Origin: Mesostigma viride
Taxonomy: Eukaryota; Streptophyta; Mesostigmatophyceae; Mesostigmatales; Mesostigmataceae
NCBI GenBank assembly: GCA_009746045.1
Contig: RPFO01000104.1
Location: forward strand, 7,808,955-7,872,954
Reading direction: 5' to 3'
Length of the DNA stretch: 64,000 nucleotides
Shown: positions 56,077-64,000 of the stretch, one piece after another
Layout of the letters: every line of letters begins with the position of its first letter
Position numbering within the stretch: position 1 is the first letter of the stretch
Program-made: the position numbers and the translations under genes
The notes under the pieces: generated by a model
What the model was told of the DNA's origin: nothing
The model's input: the letters and a program-made list of their open reading frames with translations, nothing else
The model's database searches: none

Positions 56077-56853
56077 TCACTGGGAGCTATGAAGGGGAGC
56101 ACACCGCTCAGAGCCCATGACATACCACTCAGGCAAGGTGATCCCATGACGCTGACAATAATCTAGTACAGCAGAGTGACTGTTGGTGAGATCAGACAAC
56201 CACAGCCACGTAGCAGTCACCTCTAGCTCTCCCTTCCAGTGTACCTTAAACTGCAGCTGTTTAGTACGACCTTTCCCCTTCACCCTGTGAGCCAACAACC
56301 GCTCCACTTCATAGATCTTCTCCCCCTCAGAATCCAACTCATAAGGCAAAGGGGCAGACAATCTGCCTGGCAAGGTGTTACGCCTGTACAGCTTCAGCTG
56401 TGCTAGGTGAAAAATATTATTCCTGAGCTTCCAGTGAGAAGGCACCTGGACCTGGACCACGGTACCATAGTGAAAGGTGGCCAACACTGGGTAAGGACCC
56501 AACCAGAGTGGTTGCAGTTTCCTGCATTGCTCCTTCTCAGGCAGCACTCTGTTGGCTTCCAACAACACCAAGTCCCCGGGAGCTACAAAGGAATGACTGG
56601 CCACCGTTTGCTGCCAGGCGTGAGTCAGGTACTTGTCCTGTGTCCTCAGCAGCTGGGTAGCCACAATGCTGTGAGCCTCCTGGAAGGAAGCCAACAACTG
56701 TGTTACGTCGCGTAACAATTCGTTGTAGTTACGGACGTAAATTAGGTCCTTGGCCTCGGTTGTTCCTAGGTTTACGTGTAGTCCTAGCTGGGACATTATT
56801 GTCCTCGTAACAGTACTGTGGTATATTGGGTGCCTTTGGGCGCCGCGCCGCAT
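56077..56853 (-). pseudogene. Integrase C-terminus with chromodomain (fragment)
   Basis: Residues about 48-120 give the end of a Ty3/gypsy integrase (QEAHSIVATQLLRTQDKYLT HAW ... FVAPGDLVLLEANRVLPEKE ... KLQPLWLGPYPVL ... NNIFHLAQLKLY). The chromodomain is YEVERLLAHRVKGKGRTKQL QFKVHWKG, then ATWLWLSDLTNSHSAVLDYC. Chromodomains on integrase direct chromoviruses to heterochromatin. The catalytic DDE core is absent because the element is cut off upstream. Confidence 0.8.
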
Positions 56854-57118
56854 ACTTTATTAGTGGTCCCTATCCTTTGGTAGAATGTAGTGGACCGGCG
56901 TGCATCTGTGCACCTGCCTGTGTTTCTGTGTTTCTGCAGGCGAGGGCCAAGTCGGCCCGAGCCTGTTGGACCGTTGGTGACCATTTATGCACGTTCCCCT
57001 CCTTGTGTGGACACTCGGCGTGTGTTAAATGAATTAACACATATTAGCTTGGGTCACGGCAGTTTAGTTGTGTTTCCTTCCTCTATTCCTGGAATAAACG
57101 GGTTTGGTTAAATGGCTT
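56854..57118 (+). other. Junction region, possible 5' end of the second Ty3/gypsy element
   Basis: No gene. This should hold the LTR or leader of the plus-strand element, but I could not find a matching second LTR in the window, nor a clear primer-binding site. GGAATAAACG near 57092 resembles a poly(A) signal. Confidence 0.4.
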
Positions 57119-57418
57119 ATGGCGTATTACAGTAGCACATATGTAAATGCATTGAGATCTGGATCGTCTCGTTCGTCTTTCGCTAGGGGTTTAACTAGAG
57201 GCGGCCTTACTAGTCTAGGTAGCATCAGGACAGGTAGAGGTAGAGGTGGCGGCCGAGGCTTGCGGCGTAACAATGGACTCGGAGGTAGTTTAGATAGAGA
57301 GCGAGACGACGATCCTCTGCAACATACGCCATTGAATCAACCCTTCCGCGACTGGGAAAATGAAGACGACACCTACTTGACAGGTAATGGGCGGGTCGCC
57401 TGCGAGCTGGGGGGGTAG
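57119..57418 (+). CDS. RGG-rich N-terminal ORF of the Ty3/gypsy element
   Basis: The frame begins MAYYSSTYVNALRSGSSRSS and has an Arg/Gly-rich core (TGRGRGGGRGLRRNN), then an acidic stretch (DRERDDD, DWENEDDTYL). ACAG|GTAATGG at about 57380 may be a splice donor. Protein-like fragments at 57620-57790 (for example DKSPSPRSPHLTTQDLPGA) could be continuations joined by splicing or frameshift. RGG regions commonly bind RNA. Confidence 0.5.
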   Translation: MAYYSSTYVNALRSGSSRSSFARGLTRGGLTSLGSIRTGRGRGGGRGLRRNNGLGGSLDRERDDDPLQHTPLNQPFRDWENEDDTYLTGNGRVACELGG

Positions 57419-57800
57419 TGCTGCCCGATTCGGGACACGCCCTGCCTAGAAGATAGACCTGCTCGAAGCGGAAAATCCTTTTATAGATAGCTCCTTTTCC
57501 TCGTTTTGTTTTCCTGAGAAATGTTGCTTACTGTCGTAGACAGGTGATGGTTTTGGTTCTCCGGTAGAGAGACGACTAGCGTCTCGTAGATTACGCTTTT
57601 TCTGCATCTTGCCTTCTTTGTATTTAGACGACCCATCGCCGGACGCAGAATTCTTGAAACCGGATACTTACGACCACCTGGCGCTGGAAACCTCGTCCCT
57701 GCGTGCGTCGTCAATCTGGTTCGGTTTCAGACACCCGAGATAAGTCGCCTTCTCCTCGTTCTCCTCATTTGACTACTCAAGACCTACCAGGTGCGTTACC

Positions 57801-58193
57801 ATGAGCCAGCGGCGATCTTTTACTGCTCCTTCCCATTCTTCTAGTGATAATAGTCTAGCTAAATATTACGTAGTGATTACGCCTCAATGGTCCTCCATTT
57901 TCCTTTCTTGGTCCGACGCTAGGAAGATCGTTCAGAATCGTGTATACAACGTAATTAGGTATAAGAAATTTATGTCCTTCGAAGAAGCTCAGCAGTTCCT
58001 TATAGATCATAGCCAAACAGATTTAGGCCTGCATGTACGCCCTATTCCTCATGGTCGTCCTCCCGTAGAAGCTCTAGTCTTTGCTACCCCTCCTTCTTCT
58101 CCCCCTAAACGGGCTGCATCTGCATCTGCTTCAGATACTCCTCTCACTTTGGAGTTTGGTTCCCTATCCATTACTGTTGTTAAAAAGGATTGA
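57801..58193 (+). CDS. Viroplasmin/RNase H1 hybrid-binding-domain-like ORF
   Basis: 130 residues start MSQRRSFTAPSHSSSDNSLA. Residues about 22-72 read YYVVITPQWSSIFLSWSDAR, KIVQNRVYNVIRYKKFMSFE, EAQQFLIDH. This is the pattern of the domain shared by the N-terminus of eukaryotic RNase H1 and caulimovirid transactivator/viroplasmin: Y-x-V, a Trp on the I-x-x-SW strand, a K-x-F-x-S-F-EEA helix and FL. The tail is Pro/Ser/Ala-rich. In RNase H1 this domain binds RNA/DNA hybrids. Here it is a separate ORF before gag and is intact. Confidence 0.65.
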   Translation: MSQRRSFTAPSHSSSDNSLAKYYVVITPQWSSIFLSWSDARKIVQNRVYNVIRYKKFMSFEEAQQFLIDHSQTDLGLHVRPIPHGRPPVEALVFATPPSSPPKRAASASASDTPLTLEFGSLSITVVKKD

Positions 58194-58284
58194 TTTTAAT
58201 TTTGTCCTTGCTTCAGACCTTCAAGGTTTTTCCTTTTTCCTTTGTTGCTTTCATCTAGATTCCTATTCCTTTACTTAATTAAAG

Positions 58285-58323
58285 ATGGATCCAGTGGGTG
58301 GAGATATGTCGCCTATACCTACC

Positions 58324-58354
<31 letters not shown>

Positions 58355-60016
58355 CAATAACAATAACAATACTCGTGGTAACCGACGGGACTCCTTGGAA
58401 ACGGTACACCATCTCACTCCTCAAGGTATTCTGCGTACCTCACCTCCTTCTCCTGTTGCTGGTGGTCGCCGTCGTCCCTCAATTACCCCACCTACCTATG
58501 AACAACGTATTTCACAAGTCAGATTTAGTGATGAACCTTCTTTTGCTGTGAACCAGGCCCCTGCCCCTTCTGCAACCTTGGCTCACCCCTCCAGCAGGTC
58601 CTCACTCACTAACAATGCTTCTAGGCCTCCTTCCCACCCTGTGCCTTCCATGCCTGCCTTAACACGGGTCGTACCTCTGCCCCTGTCGGCCCTTCTGGGC
58701 GCCCTAGTGCAGTTCCCTTTTACCCACCTGCTTCCTGGTCCTACCCTGAGACGGCCTATGAGGCTGCCCAGGTCCCTACCCGTGTGGCTGATTTAGAAGT
58801 TAATAATGATTTCAGTACCATGCCCCTAGATGATAGGAATTATGATCATTTTGCCTACTCCTCTCTTCGTGAGCAATATACTGTTCCCTTCTCCTATGGG
58901 CACCATCCTGAAACGGTGGCTCCCTCTAGACCCCTACCCAAAACTTTTCCTATCCCTTCCTTCTATCCCGCTTATGTAGCAGTGGAAGATAGTGGCCCTA
59001 TGGGAAAAACTGATTCTTCTAATCCCCCTAAGCCTCCTGCTCTTCCCCTCTTTGCCAACCTTCCTAAGCTGGATGTCAAGTCTACCCCTCAACAGTTTTT
59101 CACCTTCATTATGTTGCTCACCCAGAACACAGAGTCCTGGCAGAACCACAATAGGTGGCGCCTCTCTGATGCTGTACTAGTTCCTCATTATCTTACTACC
59201 TGCATTACTCCTGAGCTTGCTAACCTCATCCAGTGTGAGTCTCTTGCCTCTCATGCCTACCCAAACTCTGTAGCAGAATTGTTTAAGCGTTTAGAGAACC
59301 ATTTAGTCCCTCCCGATGCAGATTGGCAGGATAGATTAGCCTTTGGTACCTTGCAGCAGGGTACCAAATCCTTCAAAGAATATATGAAAGAGTTTGATGC
59401 CCAGATGGTACGAATTAGGGATTTGTCGGGCGCAGAAGTACGTGCCCGCTTCCTTCAGGGCCTCAGTAGACCCTTATTGCGTGAAGTCAAGCGCCAGTTC
59501 TCTGCCTACCGTTTTACTGACCTGCCCCTCAAGCATGTGCGCCAGCATCTTTTACGAGTAGCAGATTTCTTCTCCACGCCTTCTCTTCCTACCCGTTCCC
59601 GTATTAATAATATTAGCCTTACCCCTGAGGAGGAGAACTCCTATGTAGAAGAATTAGATATTTGTGTGACTGACCTTTCAGCTCTGGATGTCTCTCATAT
59701 CACCTGCTATCATTGTAAGGAAGTAGGTCATCTTAAACGTGAGTGCCCCAAGTTCCTTTCGGGTGCTCCCCCTCATCCCGACGCTCGCCCTCCTCGTACC
59801 CCTCAGCGTGCTCCTATTCGTCCCACTTCAGGACGCATTCCTTCAGCTACCCCTAGTAGGCTGAATGCTGTGCAGACAGGATCCCCAGGGTTCCCCTATG
59901 ATAATCAGGCTCCCGCACCCTCTTCAATCCCTCGTGACCCTCCAGCAGTGGCTTTTCCGCCAGGGTCTTCTTCGGGGTTAGTTCCTATGGATTTGGGGGG
60001 GGAGGGGGAACAGTAG
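58285..60016 (+). pseudogene. Ty3/gypsy gag with CCHC zinc knuckle, frameshifted
   Basis: It starts at about 58285 (MDPVGGDMSPIP and an Asn-rich run). A frameshift near 58380 leads to TVHHLTPQGILRTSPPSPVA. Another near 58670 leads to the long frame 58784-60016. That frame has the retrotransposon capsid region (LFKRLENHLVPPDADWQDRL, GTKSFKEYMKEFDAQMVRIR, RARFLQGLSRPLLREVKRQF) and the zinc knuckle CYHCKEVGHLKREC, then a Pro-rich tail. Confidence 0.85.
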
Positions 60017-60078
60017 GCCTGTCAGCCGGGGGTAACCTGGACAGGTCCTTAGATAGTACCCCAGATAATAATTTTTGC

Positions 60079-60549
60079 TTGCCTGTTTTTATAACCTCTG
60101 TAGGAGCTGAATCATCCCTACCACTACGTGTGCGTCCTCTTATGTTCTTGAATGGTGGCTTAACCGTCCCTCATACTGTTGTAGACCCCTTCTTGCATGC
60201 TGATGAACTCTTGAATGTCTCTGTGTTAGTGGATAGCGGTGCGGCTAGCTCCTTTGTGAGCGAGGCCCTAGTTAGGCGTTTAGGACTAGTCCCTACCCCT
60301 CACACAAAAACTGTCACTGTCCATTATGCTGACGGTCGCACCAGTCATTCCCCGGGTACGGTGTCCCTTCCCCTGGTCATACAAGGACGTACGGTCAACC
60401 TGACGGCCACTATAGGCCCTATCACTACAGCTGATGTATTACTAGGATTAGATTGGCACCAGGATAATAAATTACTATTAATTATGATACTATGGTCATT
60501 TGGTTTCCAGATAGCTCTTACTGGGTACCAGAACGTCATTATAGATTAG
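60079..60549 (+). pseudogene. Ty3/gypsy aspartic protease
   Basis: The active-site motif LVDSGAASSFVSEALVRRLG (D-S-G) and the second-strand motif ADVLLGLDWHQ are present and in order, so the fold is complete in this frame. The frame then stops within the linker to RT. Confidence 0.8.
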
Positions 60550-62313
60550 AAAATTTATCCTTGGTAGATATTACTCCTCCTACACCTGTTGATCCTCCTG
60601 TGAGACCTATACCTGAAGTATTAATGTCCAATGACGAATTGCGATCTGAACTAAAGGAATATGGATACCTATTATGTATGTTCCTTCAGTTAGAAGTACA
60701 AGAGATACCTATCACTAATAATAGTGTGGATATAGATGTAAATACAGTGGATACAATAGGAGTGGGATTTACTGAAAATGAAATAGTAAGATACATGGCT
60801 GTGATAGATTCCTCAAAAGTATTTGAAGAAAAGACTCCTTCTTATCCTCCTCCTCGTTCTGTTTTACACCGTGTAGTTATCAAGGACGGTGCAGTTCCTA
60901 CGCACTCTCCGATGTATAGAATGGGCCCTACAGAATTAAAGGAACTAAAACAGATTTTAGTATCACTATTAGAAGCAGGATTGATAGAGCCTAGTAACTC
61001 CCCCTACTCCGCTGGTGTCCTGTTAGTTCCTAAGCCAAATGGCAAGTTTCGCCTAGTTACTGATTATAGGAAGTTAAACGATATTACTGTGAAGTCTAAA
61101 TACCCTCTACCTCGTATTGATGATATATTTAATAAGGTTAAAGGTTCTACCTGTTTCACAGTACTAGATTGTGCGGATGGTTTTTGGCAACTACGTATAG
61201 CTCCTGAGGATTGCCACAAAACCGCCTTTGCTACCCCTTTTGGGCATTACCAGTTTAGAGTAGCGGCTATGGGACTCTGTAACTCTCCTGCCTCTTTCCA
61301 AATGTTAATGAATGAAGTGCTTAGACCTGTTATGGGAAATTCCACCTTCCTCAAGTGTCCTCTGATTTAAAGGATCCTTCCTTCTCCTCTGTTTCTTTAT
61401 CTGAGCATGACCGTTCTTGTGCTCAAGCTTACTTAGATGATATCCTTATTTATTCTCCTGATTTTGAAACGCACCTACGTGATTTAAAGAAAGTATTAGA
61501 AATCATGGCTGAAAATTCTTTATGGGCGCGCCGTGCTAAAGTTCGCTCTGGTAGGAGTGTCCCATTTTTAGGGCACGTTCTGTCAGATGCCGGGGTTGCT
61601 ACCGACCCGGACAAGACTAAGTCAATTCAGGAATGGCCTACCCCTACCGACGTTAAAGGTGTACGTAGTTTTCTAGGAATTGCTTCTTACTATAGGCGTT
61701 TTATCCCGCGTTTCGCAACTATAGCAGCCCCTATTAATCATCTATTAAAGAAGGATATCCCCTTTGTTTGGAGTAGTGAATGTCAGTCGGCTTTTCAGTG
61801 TCTAAAATCCCTACTCCTCTCCCCTCCTGTACTCATCCTACCGGATACTACTAAACCCTTTGTTGTAGCTACAGATGCTAGCAAGGTAGCTATAGGGGGC
61901 GTCCTTCTCCAGGATCAGGGTCAGGGCTTACAGCCAATCGAGTATATCTCTAGGACAATGCTTCCTGCGGAGCGTAACTATCCCGTACACCAGCAGAACT
62001 ATTAGCTGTGGTGTATTGTTGCCACGCGTGGCAGCACTTTCTTAAAGGTGCTCAATTTGATGTTTGTCTGAATGAACCCTGTGAGATTGATCCTTATAGA
62101 TTAGTTATCCAGACAGATCACCGTCCTCTTACCCATCTTCTCTCACAACCCAACCTTACCCCTCGTCAAGCGCGCTGGATGGAGTTTTTAGCACAGTTTT
62201 CCCCTTTTAAACTTCAGTATGTTAAGGGTGTAGATAACATAGTACCAGATGCACTCTCCGTCGTGCAGATTACTCCTTTTTCGAGGACCTTGATGTTCTC
62301 AATACTACTCTAG
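60492..62313 (+). pseudogene. Ty3/gypsy reverse transcriptase and RNase H, frameshifted
   Basis: Frame 60492-61370 has GLIEPSNSPYSAGVLLVPKP, FRLVTDYRKLNDITVKSKYP, FTVLDCADGFWQLRIAPED and FRVAAMGLCNSPASFQMLMN. After a frameshift at about 61360, frame 61355-62005 has the catalytic YLDDILIYS, FLGHVLSDAGV, VRSFLGIASYYRRFIPRFA and the RNase H start VVATDASKVAIGGVLLQDQG. Frame 62008-62313 continues RNase H (IQTDHRPLTHLLSQ, QARWMEFLAQF, GVDNIVPDALS). All catalytic motifs are visible but split over three frames. Confidence 0.9.
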
Positions 62314-62324
62314 TTCCTACTACT

Positions 62325-63594
62325 ATGGGTGTAACCCCGTATGGTGAACTACCTGATGATGAATCCTATGCCTACCTCTTTCATACAGCTGTTCGCATGC
62401 CTGATCTCCTTTCTCACGTAGGACTCTCTCTCCCGTGTGAGGCCCTTCCTGTGGCCTCGGTGGGGGGGGAGGGGAAAAATAAAATTTCTATACCGCTTAG
62501 CCATATAGCGACTAGGTCAGGAAAGTCTTATGAAAACATAGTCCCTCTAGGACCTCCCCTTCTCTTTGGCAAGGCGGTAGGAGATCTCTTTAAACCTGTT
62601 CTGGATACCTCTGTAGCGATGCCTACCTCTGATCTTGAACGCCTTATTAGTAGATTTACGGCCACTGAGCCGGAAGCATTAGCTGCCATTGCTGCCCATC
62701 CCCAACAATTAGGCAAGCACCCTTGTAAATTTGTAGGTGGATTTTTATATGTGCAGATAGCAGATTCTCCCCCTCAATGGCGCCTGTATGTCCCTCCTAT
62801 CTGTCGCTCCTCCTTGCTCTTTGAGTTGCATGACTTAGCTGCTCACAGGGTGGTAAACGGGTACGGGACCTAGTAGCCCGCTCTTACTACTGGCCTTCCC
62901 TTTTAAAGGATGTAGATGAGTATGTTAGAACCTGTCAATCTTGCCAGGAATGAAACCCAACAATGTAGGACAGATAGCAGAGCCTAGGACCTTACCTGAT
63001 CCCATCATGCCGTGGGACTCCATTATGATGGATTTTGTAGGACCTTTTAGGAAGAATGATAGAGGTAACGCCCAGATCCTTGTTTTTGTAGATCGTTTTA
63101 CTCGTATGTGTCATCTCGTGCCGTGTCCCTTAGAACTCACCGCACGCGATTGCGCACGCCTATACCTTAATAACGTATATAGATATCATGGTTTGAGTAG
63201 GCAGTTTATTAGTGATAAGGATAAGTTATTTACTTCTGATTTTTGGCAGCAGTTCTTCGCTGCTATCGGTACCAAGGTCACCTTCGGTACTGCCTACCAC
63301 TCCTCCTCGTCTCATTTAGTAGAACGTTTGAATAGGGTAGTGGAAGAAGCTCTGCGTCACTATGTGAATGGCTCTGGGAGTGATTGGGAGGATTATCTAT
63401 GTTGGTAGAGTTTTCCCTTAACAACTGCCCTCAGGCTGCGCATGGTTATACGCCCTTCTTCCTAGATACTGGTAGACAACCTCTTACCCCTACCTCCTCT
63501 TAGCTAGTCCTTTAAGGGACAAGGATGATGTGTCCCGGGATACAGTTAAAGCCCGACCGGCTCAGCTATGGCGGTCGGTCACGTTGAGCTTGGG
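62325..63594 (+). pseudogene. Ty3/gypsy integrase, frameshifted
   Basis: A His-rich part of the zinc-binding region (LLFELHDLAAHRVVNGYG) precedes a frameshift and YWPSLLKDVDEYVRTCQSC-like remains near 62890-62945. The catalytic core at 62941-63408 shows IMMDFVGPF (D), FISDKDKLFTSDFW (D) and HLVERLNRVVEEALRHY (E). The end (GYTPFFLDTGRQPLTP, then LASPLRDKDDVSRDTVKARP in another frame) stops at about 63594. No chromodomain remains. Confidence 0.85.
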
Positions 63595-64000
63595 ATAAGG
63601 TGAACACAGAGAACTGCTGTCGGAGCTGGCCCACCACTGGTTTATGTCTTAGCCAGCAAACCCTATCCGGTTAGCCGTAACCGTGGGACAAGCTAGCTGT
63701 CCGTACCGACCCGGATAAGGCCCCGGACTGGGGCCTAGGTGGCGCCGGCCCTAGGCGCCGCCCTTAGACCGGTCGACCGCATCGGACCGCCGGATTATAG
63801 CCGGCGGCTTAGCGGACGCTAGCGGAAGGCGTGCGGACGGACATGGGGAACTTAGAGCCAGATCCTAGGGCTCTAGAGTTACTCAACTCCGACATACTCT
63901 TTTGTTCTTTGATTAATTATCAAAATAATTACATCAAATGCAGACCATACAAAACCCTCTAAGGTAGGGAACTCAAGGGGGCCTCAAGGCCGTCAAAATC
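63595..64000. other. No supported gene
   Basis: The sequence after the integrase has many CCGG-rich inverted words (GGCGCCGGCCCTAGGCGCC; CCGCCGGATTATAGCCGGCGG) at 63740-63810 and an AT-rich end. I see no LTR and no coding frame. Confidence 0.45.

Larger units (their letters stand above)
54381..56853 (-). mobile_element. Chromovirus-type Ty3/gypsy element, 3' half
   Basis: Order on the minus strand: integrase C-terminus with chromodomain (56853-56077), a further ORF (56049-54694), the polypurine tract and the 3' LTR. The upstream part is lost where sequence linked to the next element begins, somewhere about 56700-56860. The 17-bp palindrome TGTTACGTCGCGTAACA at 56701 may mark that junction. 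Confidence 0.75.
57119..63594 (+). mobile_element. Ty3/gypsy element, decayed, with viroplasmin-like ORF before gag
   Basis: Order: RGG-rich ORF, viroplasmin/HBD-like ORF, gag with CCHC, protease, RT, RNase H, integrase. The gag-pol pieces lie in several frames, so at least six frameshifts or stops are needed and this copy is dead. It is visibly more AT-rich than the host genes. No LTR pair is in the window; the 3' end appears lost at about 63595. Confidence 0.85.

Overview
The window looks like nuclear DNA of a eukaryote, most likely an alga of the green lineage. Host genes are split by GT-AG introns. The SNARE gene has a SEC20 pattern that I recall as plant-like. Introns are packed with minisatellites, and more than half of the window is transposable-element sequence. 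I see no rRNA, tRNA, CRISPR array or bacterial operon. The lineage is an inference, not a proof.

Host genes: a START-like (polyketide cyclase/COQ10 type) gene on the minus strand at about 1.2-2.9 kb; a possible small gene at 3.6-4.0 kb; a J-domain protein at 5.2-6.0 kb; a multi-pass membrane protein on the minus strand at 24.1-25.7 kb; a complete six-exon SEC20/BNIP1-type SNARE gene at 26.7-33.1 kb; and a five-exon RING-CH (RINGv) gene at 39.0-42.6 kb. For the SNARE and RINGv genes the exon phases join exactly and the summed lengths are multiples of three.

Mobile DNA: 8.6-22 kb and 43.4-51.5 kb hold five or more copies of one LINE family. Some carry ORF1 plus only the tail of ORF2. Others carry ORF1 alone with a separate 3' end. 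Three of these LINEs were later used as landing sites. A 7.47-kb LTR retrotransposon with apparently identical 697-bp LTRs sits in one, with TSD TGCAG. A 3.1-kb TTAA-flanked DNA transposon sits in another and itself holds a foldback element and a long-TIR element. A 1.34-kb hAT element with an 8-bp TSD sits in a third. A Penelope-like reverse transcriptase lies at 35.1-36.3 kb, followed by a tandem duplication.

The right end (53.7-63.6 kb) holds two Ty3/gypsy elements. The first is on the minus strand and related to the 13.5-21 kb element. It carries an integrase C-terminus with a chromodomain and then a further ORF between integrase and the 3' LTR. The second is on the plus strand and decayed by frameshifts. 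It encodes a viroplasmin/RNase H1 hybrid-binding-like protein ahead of gag, then gag with a CCHC knuckle, protease, RT/RNase H and integrase.

Most unusual observations: the post-integrase ORF seen in two copies of one LTR family; the viroplasmin-like ORF before gag; a 40-bp minisatellite whose unit copies the end and splice donor of SNARE exon 4; and the ORF1-only LINEs. All calls come from reading the sequence; no database search was run.
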